Shown here one piece after another: positions 1 through 7,496 of a stretch of DNA of 64,000 nt. The notes beneath the pieces are model-generated. The model made no database searches. It worked only from the letters and a program-made list of their open reading frames with translations, and was not told where the DNA came from. The stretch spans positions 372,001 through 436,000 of the forward strand of contig NZ_SMFY01000001.1 in NCBI RefSeq assembly GCF_004339465.1, in the 5' to 3' direction. The position numbers were made by a program, and so were the translations under genes. The stretch comes from Ancylobacter aquaticus. Lineage in GTDB: Bacteria; Pseudomonadota; Alphaproteobacteria; Rhizobiales; Xanthobacteraceae. The first letter of the stretch is position 1; each line of letters starts with the position of its first letter.

Positions 1-793
1 TGTACTGGCCCCAGCTGGTGTAGAGCACGCCCGACAACCCTGCGAGCGCCGCGCCGATGACGAAGGTACCGAGCTGGTATTTGCGGATGTCGTAGCCGAG
101 CATTTCCGCCCGCTCGGGATTCTCGCGGATGGCGACGAGGACATTGCCGAAGGGCGAGTTCACCAGAATGCGCAGGCCCAGATATACGAGCACCAGCATG
201 CCGAGCACGACATAATAGAGCTGCACGTCGGGATACAGCACGATGTCGCCGCCGGGCCAGGGCAGGGTGAGCGGGGGCATGTTGCTCATGCCGTTGAAGC
301 CGTTGAGCCGGGCGGCGCCGATCTTCCATTCCGGCCCCGCCGTCTGCGCCATGAAGCGCTCCAGCACCAGGGTGATCGACAGGGTAACGATGCCGAGGAA
401 CACGCCGGAGATGCGGCCGAAGAACAGGAAATAGCCGAGCAGCGCCGCGAACAGCGCGGCGATCGCCACCGCGAACAGCAGGGCAACGAAGGTGAAGCCG
501 TAGGCGGCGCCGAAATTGATGGTGAGGATGCCATAGGCATAGCCGGCAATGCCGAAGAACGCCGTCTGGCCGAAGCTCAGCGAGCCGCCATAGCCCCAGA
601 TGAGGGAGAGGCCGAGCGCCATGAAGATCCAGGTGAAGAAGTACACCGTGTTGCCGACCGTGTAGCCGTCCGAGAACAGCGGGTAGGCGCAGGCGCCGGC
701 CAGCACGACGAGGAAGCCGACCCAGAAGCCGGGCCCCCGGCCCAGCGTCTGCGGGCCTTCGAGGCGGCGGAAAAAGCGTGAGAGCGCGTTCAT
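1..793 (-). CDS. Branched-chain-amino-acid-type ABC permease, LivM/UrtC-like (partial, C-terminus off window)
   Basis: Inner-membrane permease subunit of a Liv/Urt-type ABC importer. About 264 codons are visible, from an ATG at 793 to the left edge, where the C-terminal part is cut off. The protein shows the LivM hallmarks: a run of hydrophobic helices, a 'GYGGSLSFGQTAFFG' stretch near residue 80, and the cytoplasmic coupling-loop motif 'VAIRENPERAEMLGY' near the cut end. It starts 22 bases after the LivH-like gene and is the last visible gene of the amiC-amiR-binding protein operon, so its substrate is probably a short amide, urea or a relative. The ATPase genes expected for a complete transporter must lie to the left of the window. 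Confidence 0.9.
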   Translation of the reverse strand, partial: MNALSRFFRRLEGPQTLGRGPGFWVGFLVVLAGACAYPLFSDGYTVGNTVYFFTWIFMALGLSLIWGYGGSLSFGQTAFFGIAGYAYGILTINFGAAYGFTFVALLFAVAIAALFAALLGYFLFFGRISGVFLGIVTLSITLVLERFMAQTAGPEWKIGAARLNGFNGMSNMPPLTLPWPGGDIVLYPDVQLYYVVLGMLVLVYLGLRILVNSPFGNVLVAIRENPERAEMLGYDIRKYQLGTFVIGAALAGLSGVLYTSWGQY

Positions 794-815
794 GTGCTGG
801 TTTCCGTGTCCGGGA

Positions 816-1688
816 TCAGGCCCGCTCGCGCAGGAGGAAGCCGGAGATGCCGCGCGGCAGCACCCGGATGACGATGATCACGGCCATGAGCAGGCCGATC
901 TGGCCGGCGAGCTGGCCGTACCAGGAGGTCATGGTGGCCTTGACCACCGCGAGCACCGCCGCCGCCGGGGCGGTTCCGAGGAACACGTCGGCGCCGCCGA
1001 CCACCACGGTGACGAAAGCTTCCATGATGAAGGTGGTGCCCATGGTCGGCACCAGCGTCATGGTCGGGGCGTAGAGCCCGCCCGCGAGGCCCGCGAGGCC
1101 CGCGCCCAGCGCGAAGGTCAGGCTGTAGACGAGGCGCGTGTCGATGCCCAGAGCGGCGGCCATGTGCGGCACCTGGATGGTGGCGCGGGCCATGACGCCG
1201 AAGCGGGTCCAGTTGAACAACGCGTAGAGCCCGATGATGACCAGCACCGCCATGCCGCACAGAACGAGGCGGTAGAGCGAATAGGAATAATCGCCGACGG
1301 TGAAGCTGCCGAACGGGGTGCCGACGCCGGTCATGGTGGAACCGAGAACGATCAGCGTGCCCTGGGTGAAGATGAGGCTGAGGCCCCATGTGGCGACGAT
1401 GGTGTCGAGCGGCCGGTCATAGAGATGGCGGATGATCAATATCTCCACCACCGCCCCGACCAGCGCCGAGACAAGAGCCCCGATGAGGATGGCGAGCGGC
1501 AGCGGCACGCCGGCATGGGCGGCGGAGACGGTGACATAGGCCCCGCACATGATGAATTCGCCATGCGCCAGATTGATCACGCCCATCATGCCGAAGATGA
1601 CGGCGAGGCCGCAGGCGGACAGCACCAGAAAGGCGAAGGCGTCGCCGAACTGGTAGAGCGCGGAGAAGGCGAGTGTTCCGACATCCAT
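816..1688 (-). CDS. Branched-chain-amino-acid-type ABC permease, LivH/UrtB-like
   Basis: Inner-membrane permease partner of the LivM-like protein downstream. 290 residues, all hydrophobic helices, with the LivH signature 'GVINLAHGEFIMCGAY' near residues 33-48 and 'ATWGLSLIFTQG' near 100. The frame is open upstream to 1817, but the upstream 43 codons are proline- and arginine-rich and fall in the intergenic repeat, so I chose the ATG at 1688 where the membrane protein begins (MDVGTLAFSALYQFG). It is separated from the binding-protein gene upstream by 435 bases filled with palindromic repeats, which is unusual inside an operon. Confidence 0.9.
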   Translation of the reverse strand: MDVGTLAFSALYQFGDAFAFLVLSACGLAVIFGMMGVINLAHGEFIMCGAYVTVSAAHAGVPLPLAILIGALVSALVGAVVEILIIRHLYDRPLDTIVATWGLSLIFTQGTLIVLGSTMTGVGTPFGSFTVGDYSYSLYRLVLCGMAVLVIIGLYALFNWTRFGVMARATIQVPHMAAALGIDTRLVYSLTFALGAGLAGLAGGLYAPTMTLVPTMGTTFIMEAFVTVVVGGADVFLGTAPAAAVLAVVKATMTSWYGQLAGQIGLLMAVIIVIRVLPRGISGFLLRERA

Positions 1689-1730
1689 GTGCGGTGGGGC
1701 CCTTAATCTTTCGCTTCGAGGGGACGGCCT

Positions 1731-2109
1731 CATCCTGAGGTGCGGCCTCGCGGGATGGTCGTCCGGGTGAGCCTCCGTCGAGGCCGGGCTGTCGGCCGGC
1801 ACCTCGGGATGACGCATTGAGCGTCACCTCGGGATGACGCCGTTCATGGCAAGACGTCTTTGCGGATCAGCGATCGCCCCGGCCAAAACTGGGGGGGCGG
1901 GCCGGGGCGATGCTCCGGAAGCCGCCGAGGGGAACAGGGCGGCTTCCGCATTGGGTGAGAGGCCGGCCTTTGGCCGTGCACCTCAGGATGACGGTGCGAA
2001 GATACGCGAACGATAATCCCATCCTCTCATCCCCGGGCCTGACCGGGGGCCCAGCCGTCACGCAGGTGAAGGCCGGGAAGTCTGCATGGCCGGGTCACGC
2101 CCGGCCATG
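1731..2109. repeat. Cluster of intergenic palindromes inside the first amide operon
   Basis: This 435-base gap between binding protein and LivH holds no gene. It carries four copies of the unit cacctcRggatgac or its complement (about 1731-1743 inverted, 1800-1813, 1825-1838, 1979-1992). It also has three clear hairpins: 1873-1884 with 1900-1911 (12 bp), 1917-1926 with 1938-1947 (10 bp), and 2085-2094 with 2100-2109 (10 bp, five-base loop). The last lies 14 bases after the binding-protein stop codon on the minus strand, so it could protect the 3' end of that mRNA. The unit also appears at 13831 and 13930. Similar motifs are common between genes in Rhizobiales. Confidence 0.75.
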
Positions 2110-2123
2110 AGGGAGCGGAGAAA

Positions 2124-3362
2124 TCAGTTCTTCGGCGGCGGGTTGGACGGCGTGTACTGCGCGCTCGGGTCGCTCTTGGTCAGGTCGCAGCCGGCTTCGC
2201 CCAGCCAGTACGGCTTGATGTCCTCCCACACCTTCGGGAAGGTGATGGAGTGATCTTCGCCGACCTTGGCGAGGTAGATGGTGTGCGACATGTGCTGGCT
2301 CTTCGGGTCGAGACAGACCTTGCCCTCGGGGGCGTCCATGCAGACGTCGCCCTTGGCGATCTCCTTGCGCAGGTCGTCGCGCTTGGTCGACTTCGCGCGC
2401 TCCACCATCTGCTTGTAGAGATAGACGGCGAGGTAGGAGTTCTCGGCTTCCTGGTTCACATAGGGCTCATCGGGGAACTTGGCCTTGAACTTGGCGACGA
2501 ATTCCTTCGACTTCGGGGTGTCGATTTCCTCGATGTAGTTGGTGGTGACGTACATGTCCTTGAGCGATGGCGGCTTGAAGCGCTTGTGCTCATAGCCCTG
2601 GCCGACGTTCACGGAAGAAGCCATCGGCAGGTCGACGTTGGCGGAGGCGGCCTGCTCGTAATAGGAGGCCTGAGCGGTGCCGACCAGCAGCGTCACCACG
2701 AAGTCGGGCTTGGCCTTCTGGATGTTCTGGATGTTCTGCGAGAACTGCGACACGCCGAGCGGGATGAAATCCTCGCCGACCATTTCGCCGCCATGCTCCT
2801 TGACGATGTTGCGCACCCATTCGGCCGAGATCTGGCCGAAATTATAGTCGGCGGCGAGCGTGTAGACCTTCTTGCCGTACTTCTCCATCATCCACGGGAT
2901 GAGGGTGGAGAACTGCTGCTCGGGCACCGCGCCGGTGACGATCATGTTGGCGTCGCAGACGCCGCCTTCATACTGGTTGTTGTAGAAGGCGAGGCCGTCG
3001 AACTGGTTGACAATCGGCCGATAGGCCTCGCGCGAGGCGGAGGAGAAGCCGGCGAAGACGGCGTCCACCTTGTCGCGCTGCAGCACGCGGCGCATGAATT
3101 CCTGGTAGCGGGTGTTGTCGGACTGGGTGTCGTAGATCACCAGTTCGAGCGGGCGGCCGTCGATGCCGCCGGCCTTGTTGATCTCCTCGGCGGCAAGCTG
3201 GATGGCGTGCACCTTGCCGATGGTCGCGGCGGCGAAGTCGCCGGACTGGTCTTCGAGCACGCCGAGCTTGATCGGATCGGCGGCGAAAGCGTGGGCGACG
3301 CTGAGCAAAAGCGTCCCCGTGAGGGCTGCGGCACGCAGCCCCCGCATGGTCTTCCCGTTCAT
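2124..3362 (-). CDS. Periplasmic substrate-binding protein, UrtA/FmdD-like (module 1)
   Basis: Secreted type-I periplasmic binding protein, 412 residues, that captures the ligand for the LivH/LivM pair downstream. A signal peptide ends in 'AHAFAADPIK' around residue 27. The mature part begins with 'IKLGVLEDQSGDFA' and has the 'GGIDGRPLELVIYD' and 'NQYEGG' segments typical of the urea/short-chain-amide binding family (Peripla_BP_5/6). I chose the ATG at 3362 because AGGAGA stands 7-8 bases upstream on the minus strand; the open frame runs further up to 3431 but that part overlaps the amiR-like gene. The gene follows amiR by 19 bases, which ties its expression to the ANTAR leader at 5.3 kb. Ligand unproven. 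Confidence 0.88.
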   Translation of the reverse strand: MNGKTMRGLRAAALTGTLLLSVAHAFAADPIKLGVLEDQSGDFAAATIGKVHAIQLAAEEINKAGGIDGRPLELVIYDTQSDNTRYQEFMRRVLQRDKVDAVFAGFSSASREAYRPIVNQFDGLAFYNNQYEGGVCDANMIVTGAVPEQQFSTLIPWMMEKYGKKVYTLAADYNFGQISAEWVRNIVKEHGGEMVGEDFIPLGVSQFSQNIQNIQKAKPDFVVTLLVGTAQASYYEQAASANVDLPMASSVNVGQGYEHKRFKPPSLKDMYVTTNYIEEIDTPKSKEFVAKFKAKFPDEPYVNQEAENSYLAVYLYKQMVERAKSTKRDDLRKEIAKGDVCMDAPEGKVCLDPKSQHMSHTIYLAKVGEDHSITFPKVWEDIKPYWLGEAGCDLTKSDPSAQYTPSNPPPKN

Positions 3363-3381
3363 TTTCTTCTCCTGTGAAAGG

Positions 3382-4041
3382 TTATCTTCTTTCCGCGCGT
3401 GGCTCCGCCGGGCGGTGCTGCATCGGTCCATCGAGGGGGCCAGCCCTCGCCGTCATGAACGCCTCGCAATAGGCCTCAAGGGTCTGCCGCGAGCGCATGC
3501 TTTCGCGCCGAAGCCATTCATAGGCCTCGTCGTCATCGACGCCCGCCTCCGTCATGCGGGCGATGATGGACTTCACCACCGCGCGGCGGCCACGCCGGCG
3601 GCGATCCATGTCGTCGAGCCGCGCCCGGAGGTCGCCGCGCAACAGGAACTGGTTGATGCCGAGGAACAGCGCGGTATAGACCGCGCCGCCCTGCACCGGC
3701 TTGCGCAGGAACGCCGAGGCGCCGAGCTGGATGAGGTGCTTGAGCCGGCTCGGCGCTTCCACGCCGACCAGGCCGATCACCGGCACCGGCGGCTGATGCG
3801 AGCCGGCGTCGATGTCCAGCGCGACCGGGTTGTCGAGATCGCCGTCGATGAACAGGATGTCGCGCTCGGGCTGCAGGCTCGCGAGGTCGATCTGCGCCCG
3901 CCCGTCCACCAGCTCCGGATAGACGGCGCCGACGCCCAGCTTGCCGAGCGTCTTTTCGAGCGCCTCCACCGCGGTGAGGCTGGACGTGACGATGTGCGCC
4001 CGCCCGCCATTGAAGTTCTGGAGCAGCCGAGGTGCCATCAC
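3382..4041 (-). CDS. amiR: AmiR-like ANTAR-domain RNA-binding antiterminator (module 1)
   Basis: Cytoplasmic antitermination regulator, 219 residues. An N-terminal pseudo-receiver fold covers residues 1-125 and a short coiled segment 130-150. A C-terminal ANTAR domain covers about 150-205 (RAVVKSIIARMTEAG, then DDEAYEWLRRESM). In Pseudomonas AmiR this domain binds nascent leader RNA and blocks a terminator, while AmiC holds AmiR inactive until an amide binds. Here the gene overlaps the amiC-like gene by 4 bases (ATGA), as expected for a sensor-effector pair made together. A matching RNA target is visible at 5242-5361, upstream of its own operon, so it probably autoregulates. The ANTAR domain is less canonical than in the second AmiR of this window. 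Confidence 0.88.
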   Translation of the reverse strand: MMAPRLLQNFNGGRAHIVTSSLTAVEALEKTLGKLGVGAVYPELVDGRAQIDLASLQPERDILFIDGDLDNPVALDIDAGSHQPPVPVIGLVGVEAPSRLKHLIQLGASAFLRKPVQGGAVYTALFLGINQFLLRGDLRARLDDMDRRRRGRRAVVKSIIARMTEAGVDDDEAYEWLRRESMRSRQTLEAYCEAFMTARAGPLDGPMQHRPAEPRAERR

Positions 4042-5186
4042 TTTACCACTCTCAGTGACGCGTTGCGGGCAGCGACCGCGTAGCGCGGCGAGGACTGGAC
4101 GAGATAGGGGTCAGGTCGCACCGGGCCGGGCGCCTCGACGAGAATGTCGAAGCGCGCCTGCGCATTTGAAATCCCGATTCGTGGCGTCAGATAGGCGTGC
4201 AGGGTCTGCGGGTCGATCCGCACCTCGCCCTGCGGGGCGAGCAGATGCTGGCGGGTGGCGGCTTCCTTCACCGCTTCCACATCGTCGGTTCCCGCCTCGG
4301 CCAGCGACAGGATGAGCAGCTTCATCGCGATATAGGAGGCTTCCGCATCGGCCGAGGTGGCCGGGCCGTCGGGGAAGGTCTCGCCATAGAAGCGGGTGAA
4401 AGCGGCATTGGCCGGGGAGGCGAGCGAGGAGAAATAGACCGAGGAGGAGAGATGGCCGTCCACCGCCTCCTGGCCGATCTCCTCCAGCTCCGGTTCGGAC
4501 AGCGTGCAGCTGACCACCGGAAAGGTCTTGCGCTGGTCGATGCCGCGCGCGGCGCAGGCGGCGCGGAAGGCGCGGAAGAACGCGTAATTGCTGGTGCCGA
4601 TGAGATTGTTGAACACGAAGGCCGGCCGTGCCTCCAGAATCGCCTCGACCACCTGGTCGATCTCGGTGTCGCCCACCGGCACATAGCGCTCGGCCAGCAC
4701 CCGTGCGCCGCGCGCGGTCATCGCCTCGCGGAAGATGCGGGTGTTCTCCCACGCCCAGATATAGTTGGAGCCAACGCAGAAGGCCGAGGAGCCCAGCGTC
4801 GCCAGCACGTGGTCGACGAGGGGCAGCACATGCTGGTTCGGCGAGGCGCCGGTGTAGATGACGTTGTTGGAGCTCTCGAAGCCCTCATAATGCGAGGGGT
4901 ACCACAGCAGGCCGTCATGCTTCTCGAAGCAGGGGATGACTTCCTTGCGGCTGGACGAGGTGTAGCAGCCCACGACATGGCGGATGCCGTCATGCAGCAG
5001 GTCGCGGCTCAGCGCGGCGTAGCGGGGCAGCTCGCCGCCGGGATTGACCACCACCGGCTCGACGGTGATACCCGGCGCCGGGCGCTCGGCCACCGCCAGC
5101 AGCGCGCCGTTCAGCATCGAGCGGGCGACCACGCTGTAGGGTCCCGTGGTCGAGAGCATGACGCCTATGCGGAAGTGCTTCGACAC
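4038..5186 (-). CDS. amiC: AmiC-like cytoplasmic amide sensor (module 1)
   Basis: Ligand-sensing partner of the ANTAR protein, 382 residues. It has the periplasmic-binding-protein fold (MSKHFRIGVMLSTTGPYSVV..., 'GCYTSSSRKEVIPCFEKHDGLLWYPSHYEG') but no signal peptide, which is the mark of AmiC, a binding protein kept in the cytoplasm. The frame can be opened to a TTG at 5198. I prefer the GTG at 5186, which has GGAG six bases upstream. The last bases overlap the amiR start (ATGA). It is the first gene after the leader terminator at 5242-5275, so transcription of the sensor itself depends on antitermination. In Pseudomonas AmiC binds acetamide; the ligand here is not known. Confidence 0.88.
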   Translation of the reverse strand: MSKHFRIGVMLSTTGPYSVVARSMLNGALLAVAERPAPGITVEPVVVNPGGELPRYAALSRDLLHDGIRHVVGCYTSSSRKEVIPCFEKHDGLLWYPSHYEGFESSNNVIYTGASPNQHVLPLVDHVLATLGSSAFCVGSNYIWAWENTRIFREAMTARGARVLAERYVPVGDTEIDQVVEAILEARPAFVFNNLIGTSNYAFFRAFRAACAARGIDQRKTFPVVSCTLSEPELEEIGQEAVDGHLSSSVYFSSLASPANAAFTRFYGETFPDGPATSADAEASYIAMKLLILSLAEAGTDDVEAVKEAATRQHLLAPQGEVRIDPQTLHAYLTPRIGISNAQARFDILVEAPGPVRPDPYLVQSSPRYAVAARNASLRVVK

Positions 5187-5241
5187 GCCTCGCTCCAACC
5201 GGGCTCAAGGCCCGAACGACTCCCGGGCCGAAGCCCAAAAC

Positions 5242-5275
5242 AAAAAAACGCCCGCCGGCCGTCAGGCCGTGGGCG
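5242..5275 (-). terminator. Intrinsic terminator in the amiC leader
   Basis: On the minus strand the stem is CGCCC-A-CGGCC, loop TGAC, GGCCG-GC-GGGCG, directly followed by seven T. It stands about 56 bases before the amiC start, in the leader and not after a gene. This supports attenuation control by the AmiR-like protein. Confidence 0.85.
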
Positions 5276-5361
5276 TCGTTGCCACCAACCAGCAGCGCGA
5301 AAACGCCGTCGTTGGAAATGTTCACCGAAAGTGCCGCGACATTGGGCAGCCTTGCCCGTCG
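5242..5361 (-). promoter_or_regulatory. Putative ANTAR-target antitermination leader (module 1)
   Basis: Read on the minus strand, hairpin P1 (5344-5357) is GGGC-AAGGCT-GCCC, with a flanking CGAC/GTCG pairing (5337-5340 with 5358-5361). Hairpin P2 (5269-5285) is GGC-AACGAC-GCC, with outer pairs GT/AC and one bulged C. Both loops are six bases with A at position 1 and G at position 4, the consensus recognised by ANTAR proteins. The 3' arm of P2 is also the 5' arm of the terminator at 5242-5275, so the two structures exclude each other. The P1-P2 linker is 58 bases. Direct reading of the sequence; folding was done by eye. Confidence 0.75.
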
Positions 5362-5370
5362 CTCGTTTCT

Positions 5371-5400
5371 TAGGCTCGCGTGAAGTTACCTTCTTGTCAA
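5371..5400 (-). promoter_or_regulatory. Possible promoter of the amiC-amiR operon
   Basis: A perfect TTGACA (-35) lies on the minus strand at 5395-5400, overlapping the end of the LysR gene. The -10 region at about 5372-5377 is weak (GAGCCT). Its position just upstream of P1 fits a short leader. Confidence 0.35.
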
Positions 5401-6326
5401 GAACCTTTTTCGCGCGTGGGCCCACCTGCGAGAGTTCCGCGCGCCTCGCCGAGAATCCAGGCGATGAGATCGCGCGCCGGCGTAGACAGCGTGGTGCCGG
5501 GCGCCAGCCAGTAGCCGGTCTCGCGGCGCGCCAGCGGCGGCCCGATGGCGACCAGCGTGCCGTCGGCCAGCGCCCCGTCGATCAGCCCCGCCCAGCCCAG
5601 CGCCACCCCCTGGTCCGCCATGGCCGCCTGCACCACGAGGCCATAGGTGTTGAGGCTGAGATCGCTCGCCGCCGGCCCGCGCGCCAGCCCCATCGCGGTG
5701 AACCAGTCGCTCCAGCCGAACCAGCGCGGATGCGGGGTGCTTTCCAGATGCAGCAGCGGCAGGTTGCCGATGCGCGCCGGGTTCTCGCCGAGGCCGTGGC
5801 GGGCGGCGAAGCCGGGGCTGCACACCGGCCAGATCCGTTCCTCGATCAGCTGCACGCTCTCGGGTGGAAAGTCCCGCCGCGCACCGAACAGCACCGCGAC
5901 GTCCTCCGCCCCGTCGAGTCCGTGGTCGGCCCCGGCGGAGGCGATGATGTGCACGTCGGTCTCCGGCCGCACCTGCCGGAAAGCGGCGACGCGCGGCATC
6001 ATCCAGAAGGAGGCGAAGCCGTAATCGGTGAACAGCCGCACCACCGGCCGCCGGCTCAGGCGCCGCACCGCGCGGGCGGCCGTGTCGATCTCGCCGGCCG
6101 CCGCCCTCGTGGCGCGATGCAGCGCCTCCCCCGCCGGCGTGAGCGTGCTGCCGCGATGGCCGCGCACGAGAAGCGGCGTGCCGAGCTGGGTTTCCAGCTC
6201 CCGCACCACATAGCTCACCGCCGGCTGCGACAGGCCGAGCGCGCGGGCCGCCGCCGTGATCGAGCCGAGCCGGCCCACGGCCTCGAAGACACGAATCCAG
6301 CCGAGGTCGAGAGCGCGCTCAGACAT
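5397..6326 (-). CDS. LysR-type regulator of choline-sulfate utilisation
   Basis: 309-residue LysR-family DNA-binding regulator. A winged helix-turn-helix lies at residues 8-65 (GSITAAARALGLSQPAVSYVV), followed by a substrate-binding effector domain at 95-295. It is divergent from choX and betC. This arrangement is the known choline-sulfate regulator context, so choline sulfate or choline is the likely effector. A CCTAT-N10-ATAGG inverted repeat in the divergent promoter at 6341-6360 is a candidate binding site. The 3' end abuts the promoter of the amiC operon. Confidence 0.85.
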   Translation of the reverse strand: MSERALDLGWIRVFEAVGRLGSITAAARALGLSQPAVSYVVRELETQLGTPLLVRGHRGSTLTPAGEALHRATRAAAGEIDTAARAVRRLSRRPVVRLFTDYGFASFWMMPRVAAFRQVRPETDVHIIASAGADHGLDGAEDVAVLFGARRDFPPESVQLIEERIWPVCSPGFAARHGLGENPARIGNLPLLHLESTPHPRWFGWSDWFTAMGLARGPAASDLSLNTYGLVVQAAMADQGVALGWAGLIDGALADGTLVAIGPPLARRETGYWLAPGTTLSTPARDLIAWILGEARGTLAGGPTREKGS

Positions 6327-6340
6327 AGAGACAGCTTATG

Positions 6341-6360
6341 CCTATCATCGAAAATATAGG
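6341..6360. promoter_or_regulatory. Candidate LysR operator
   Basis: Inverted repeat CCTAT-N10-ATAGG, 15 bases upstream of the LysR start and 116 bases upstream of choX. Size and place suit a LysR-type site controlling both divergent genes. Confidence 0.45.
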
Positions 6361-6475
6361 GCTTCACAGGCCAAAACATTTAACCGCCTGATGGGCGTCA
6401 GGCAAGGAAGCCACCGGCCTCACAAGGTGGGTCCTTGCACATTTCGCGCGTCTCATCCCCTTCCAGAGGTGTCTC

Positions 6476-7420
6476 ATGATGACCCGTACCGTGCTGGCCG
6501 CTTCGGCCCTTTCGCTCCTTCTCCTCGCGGGCCCCGTTGCGGCGGCGGACGCGCCCTCCTGCAAGACCATCCGCATGTCGGATCCCGGCTGGACCGACAT
6601 CACCTCCACCAACGCCATCGCCGGCGTGCTGCTCGACAGCCTCGGCTACGAACAGGACGTGAAGACGCTCTCGGTGCCGATCGGCTATGAGTCGATGAAG
6701 AACGGCAATGTCGACGTCTTCCTCGGCAACTGGATGCCGGCGCAGCAGAAGTTCATCGACGCGCTGGACGAGGCGAAGGCGGTGGACGTGCTGGCCACCA
6801 ATCTCGAAGGCGCCAAGTTCACCCTCGCCGTGCCGAGCTATGTCGCGGAAGGCGGCGTGAAGGACTTCAAGGACCTTGCCGCCCATGCCGACAAGTTCGA
6901 CAGCAAGATCTACGGCATCGAGCCCGGCGCGCCGGCCAACCAGAACATATTGAAGATGATCGACGCCAATGATTTCGGCCTGAAGGGCTGGAAGGTGGTG
7001 GAATCGGGCGAGCAGGCGATGCTGGCGCAGGTGAAGCGCTCGCAGGGCGGCAAGGACTGGATCGTCTTCCTCGCCTGGGCACCGCACCCGATGAACGAGA
7101 GCTTCGATCTCACCTATCTCTCCGGCGGCGACGCCTATTTCGGCGCCGATTTCGGCGGCGCGAGCGTGCGGACCCTCGCCCGCACCGGCTGGTCGGCCGA
7201 GTGCCCGAACGCGGCGACCTTTTTCAAGCAGCTGAAATTCGACCTGGCGACGGAGAACGCCATGATGGGCAAGATCCTCGATGACGGGCAGACCCCCGAA
7301 GCCGCCGCCAAGTCGTGGATCAAGGCCAATCCGGCCGCGCTCGGCCCCTGGCTCGACGGCGTGACCACGCTCGACGGCAAGCCCGGCCTGCCGGCGGTGA
7401 AGTCCTCGCTCGGCCTGTGA
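6476..7420 (+). CDS. choX: Choline-binding periplasmic protein ChoX
   Basis: Secreted binding protein for choline (QAT-type, OpuAC/ProX fold), 314 residues. The signal peptide is hydrophobic and ends at 'AGPVAAADAPSC'. The mature start 'CKTIRMSDPGWTDITSTN' and the later 'VDVFLGNWMPAQQKF' segment are typical of ChoX. AGAGG stands 6 bases before the ATG at 6476. It is followed after 76 bases by choline sulfatase betC. The inner-membrane and ATPase partners (ChoW, ChoV) are not beside it, so the binding protein must use a transporter encoded elsewhere. Confidence 0.88.
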   Translation: MMTRTVLAASALSLLLLAGPVAAADAPSCKTIRMSDPGWTDITSTNAIAGVLLDSLGYEQDVKTLSVPIGYESMKNGNVDVFLGNWMPAQQKFIDALDEAKAVDVLATNLEGAKFTLAVPSYVAEGGVKDFKDLAAHADKFDSKIYGIEPGAPANQNILKMIDANDFGLKGWKVVESGEQAMLAQVKRSQGGKDWIVFLAWAPHPMNESFDLTYLSGGDAYFGADFGGASVRTLARTGWSAECPNAATFFKQLKFDLATENAMMGKILDDGQTPEAAAKSWIKANPAALGPWLDGVTTLDGKPGLPAVKSSLGL

Positions 7421-7496
7421 GCACCCGTGGGGCCGGCGACCCCTGCTGCCGGCCTCCCTCACTGCCTGCGAAAAGCCTGCCGCGTGGAACGTGCCA

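Noticed and set aside
1689..1817. N-terminal extension of the LivH-like gene up to 1817
   Set aside because: The extension is Pro/Arg/His-rich, falls in a repeat region and would put a soluble tail before the first helix.
5309..5320. A second AACGAC hexaloop in leader 1 flanked by CC/GG, considered as P1
   Set aside because: Only two base pairs can form around it; the hairpin at 5344-5357 is far more stable.
4197..6359. A 720-residue open frame on the plus strand, antisense to amiC and the LysR gene
   Set aside because: It runs opposite to well-recognised genes, its translation is Arg/Gly/His-rich without any family pattern, and it is expected from the high GC content.
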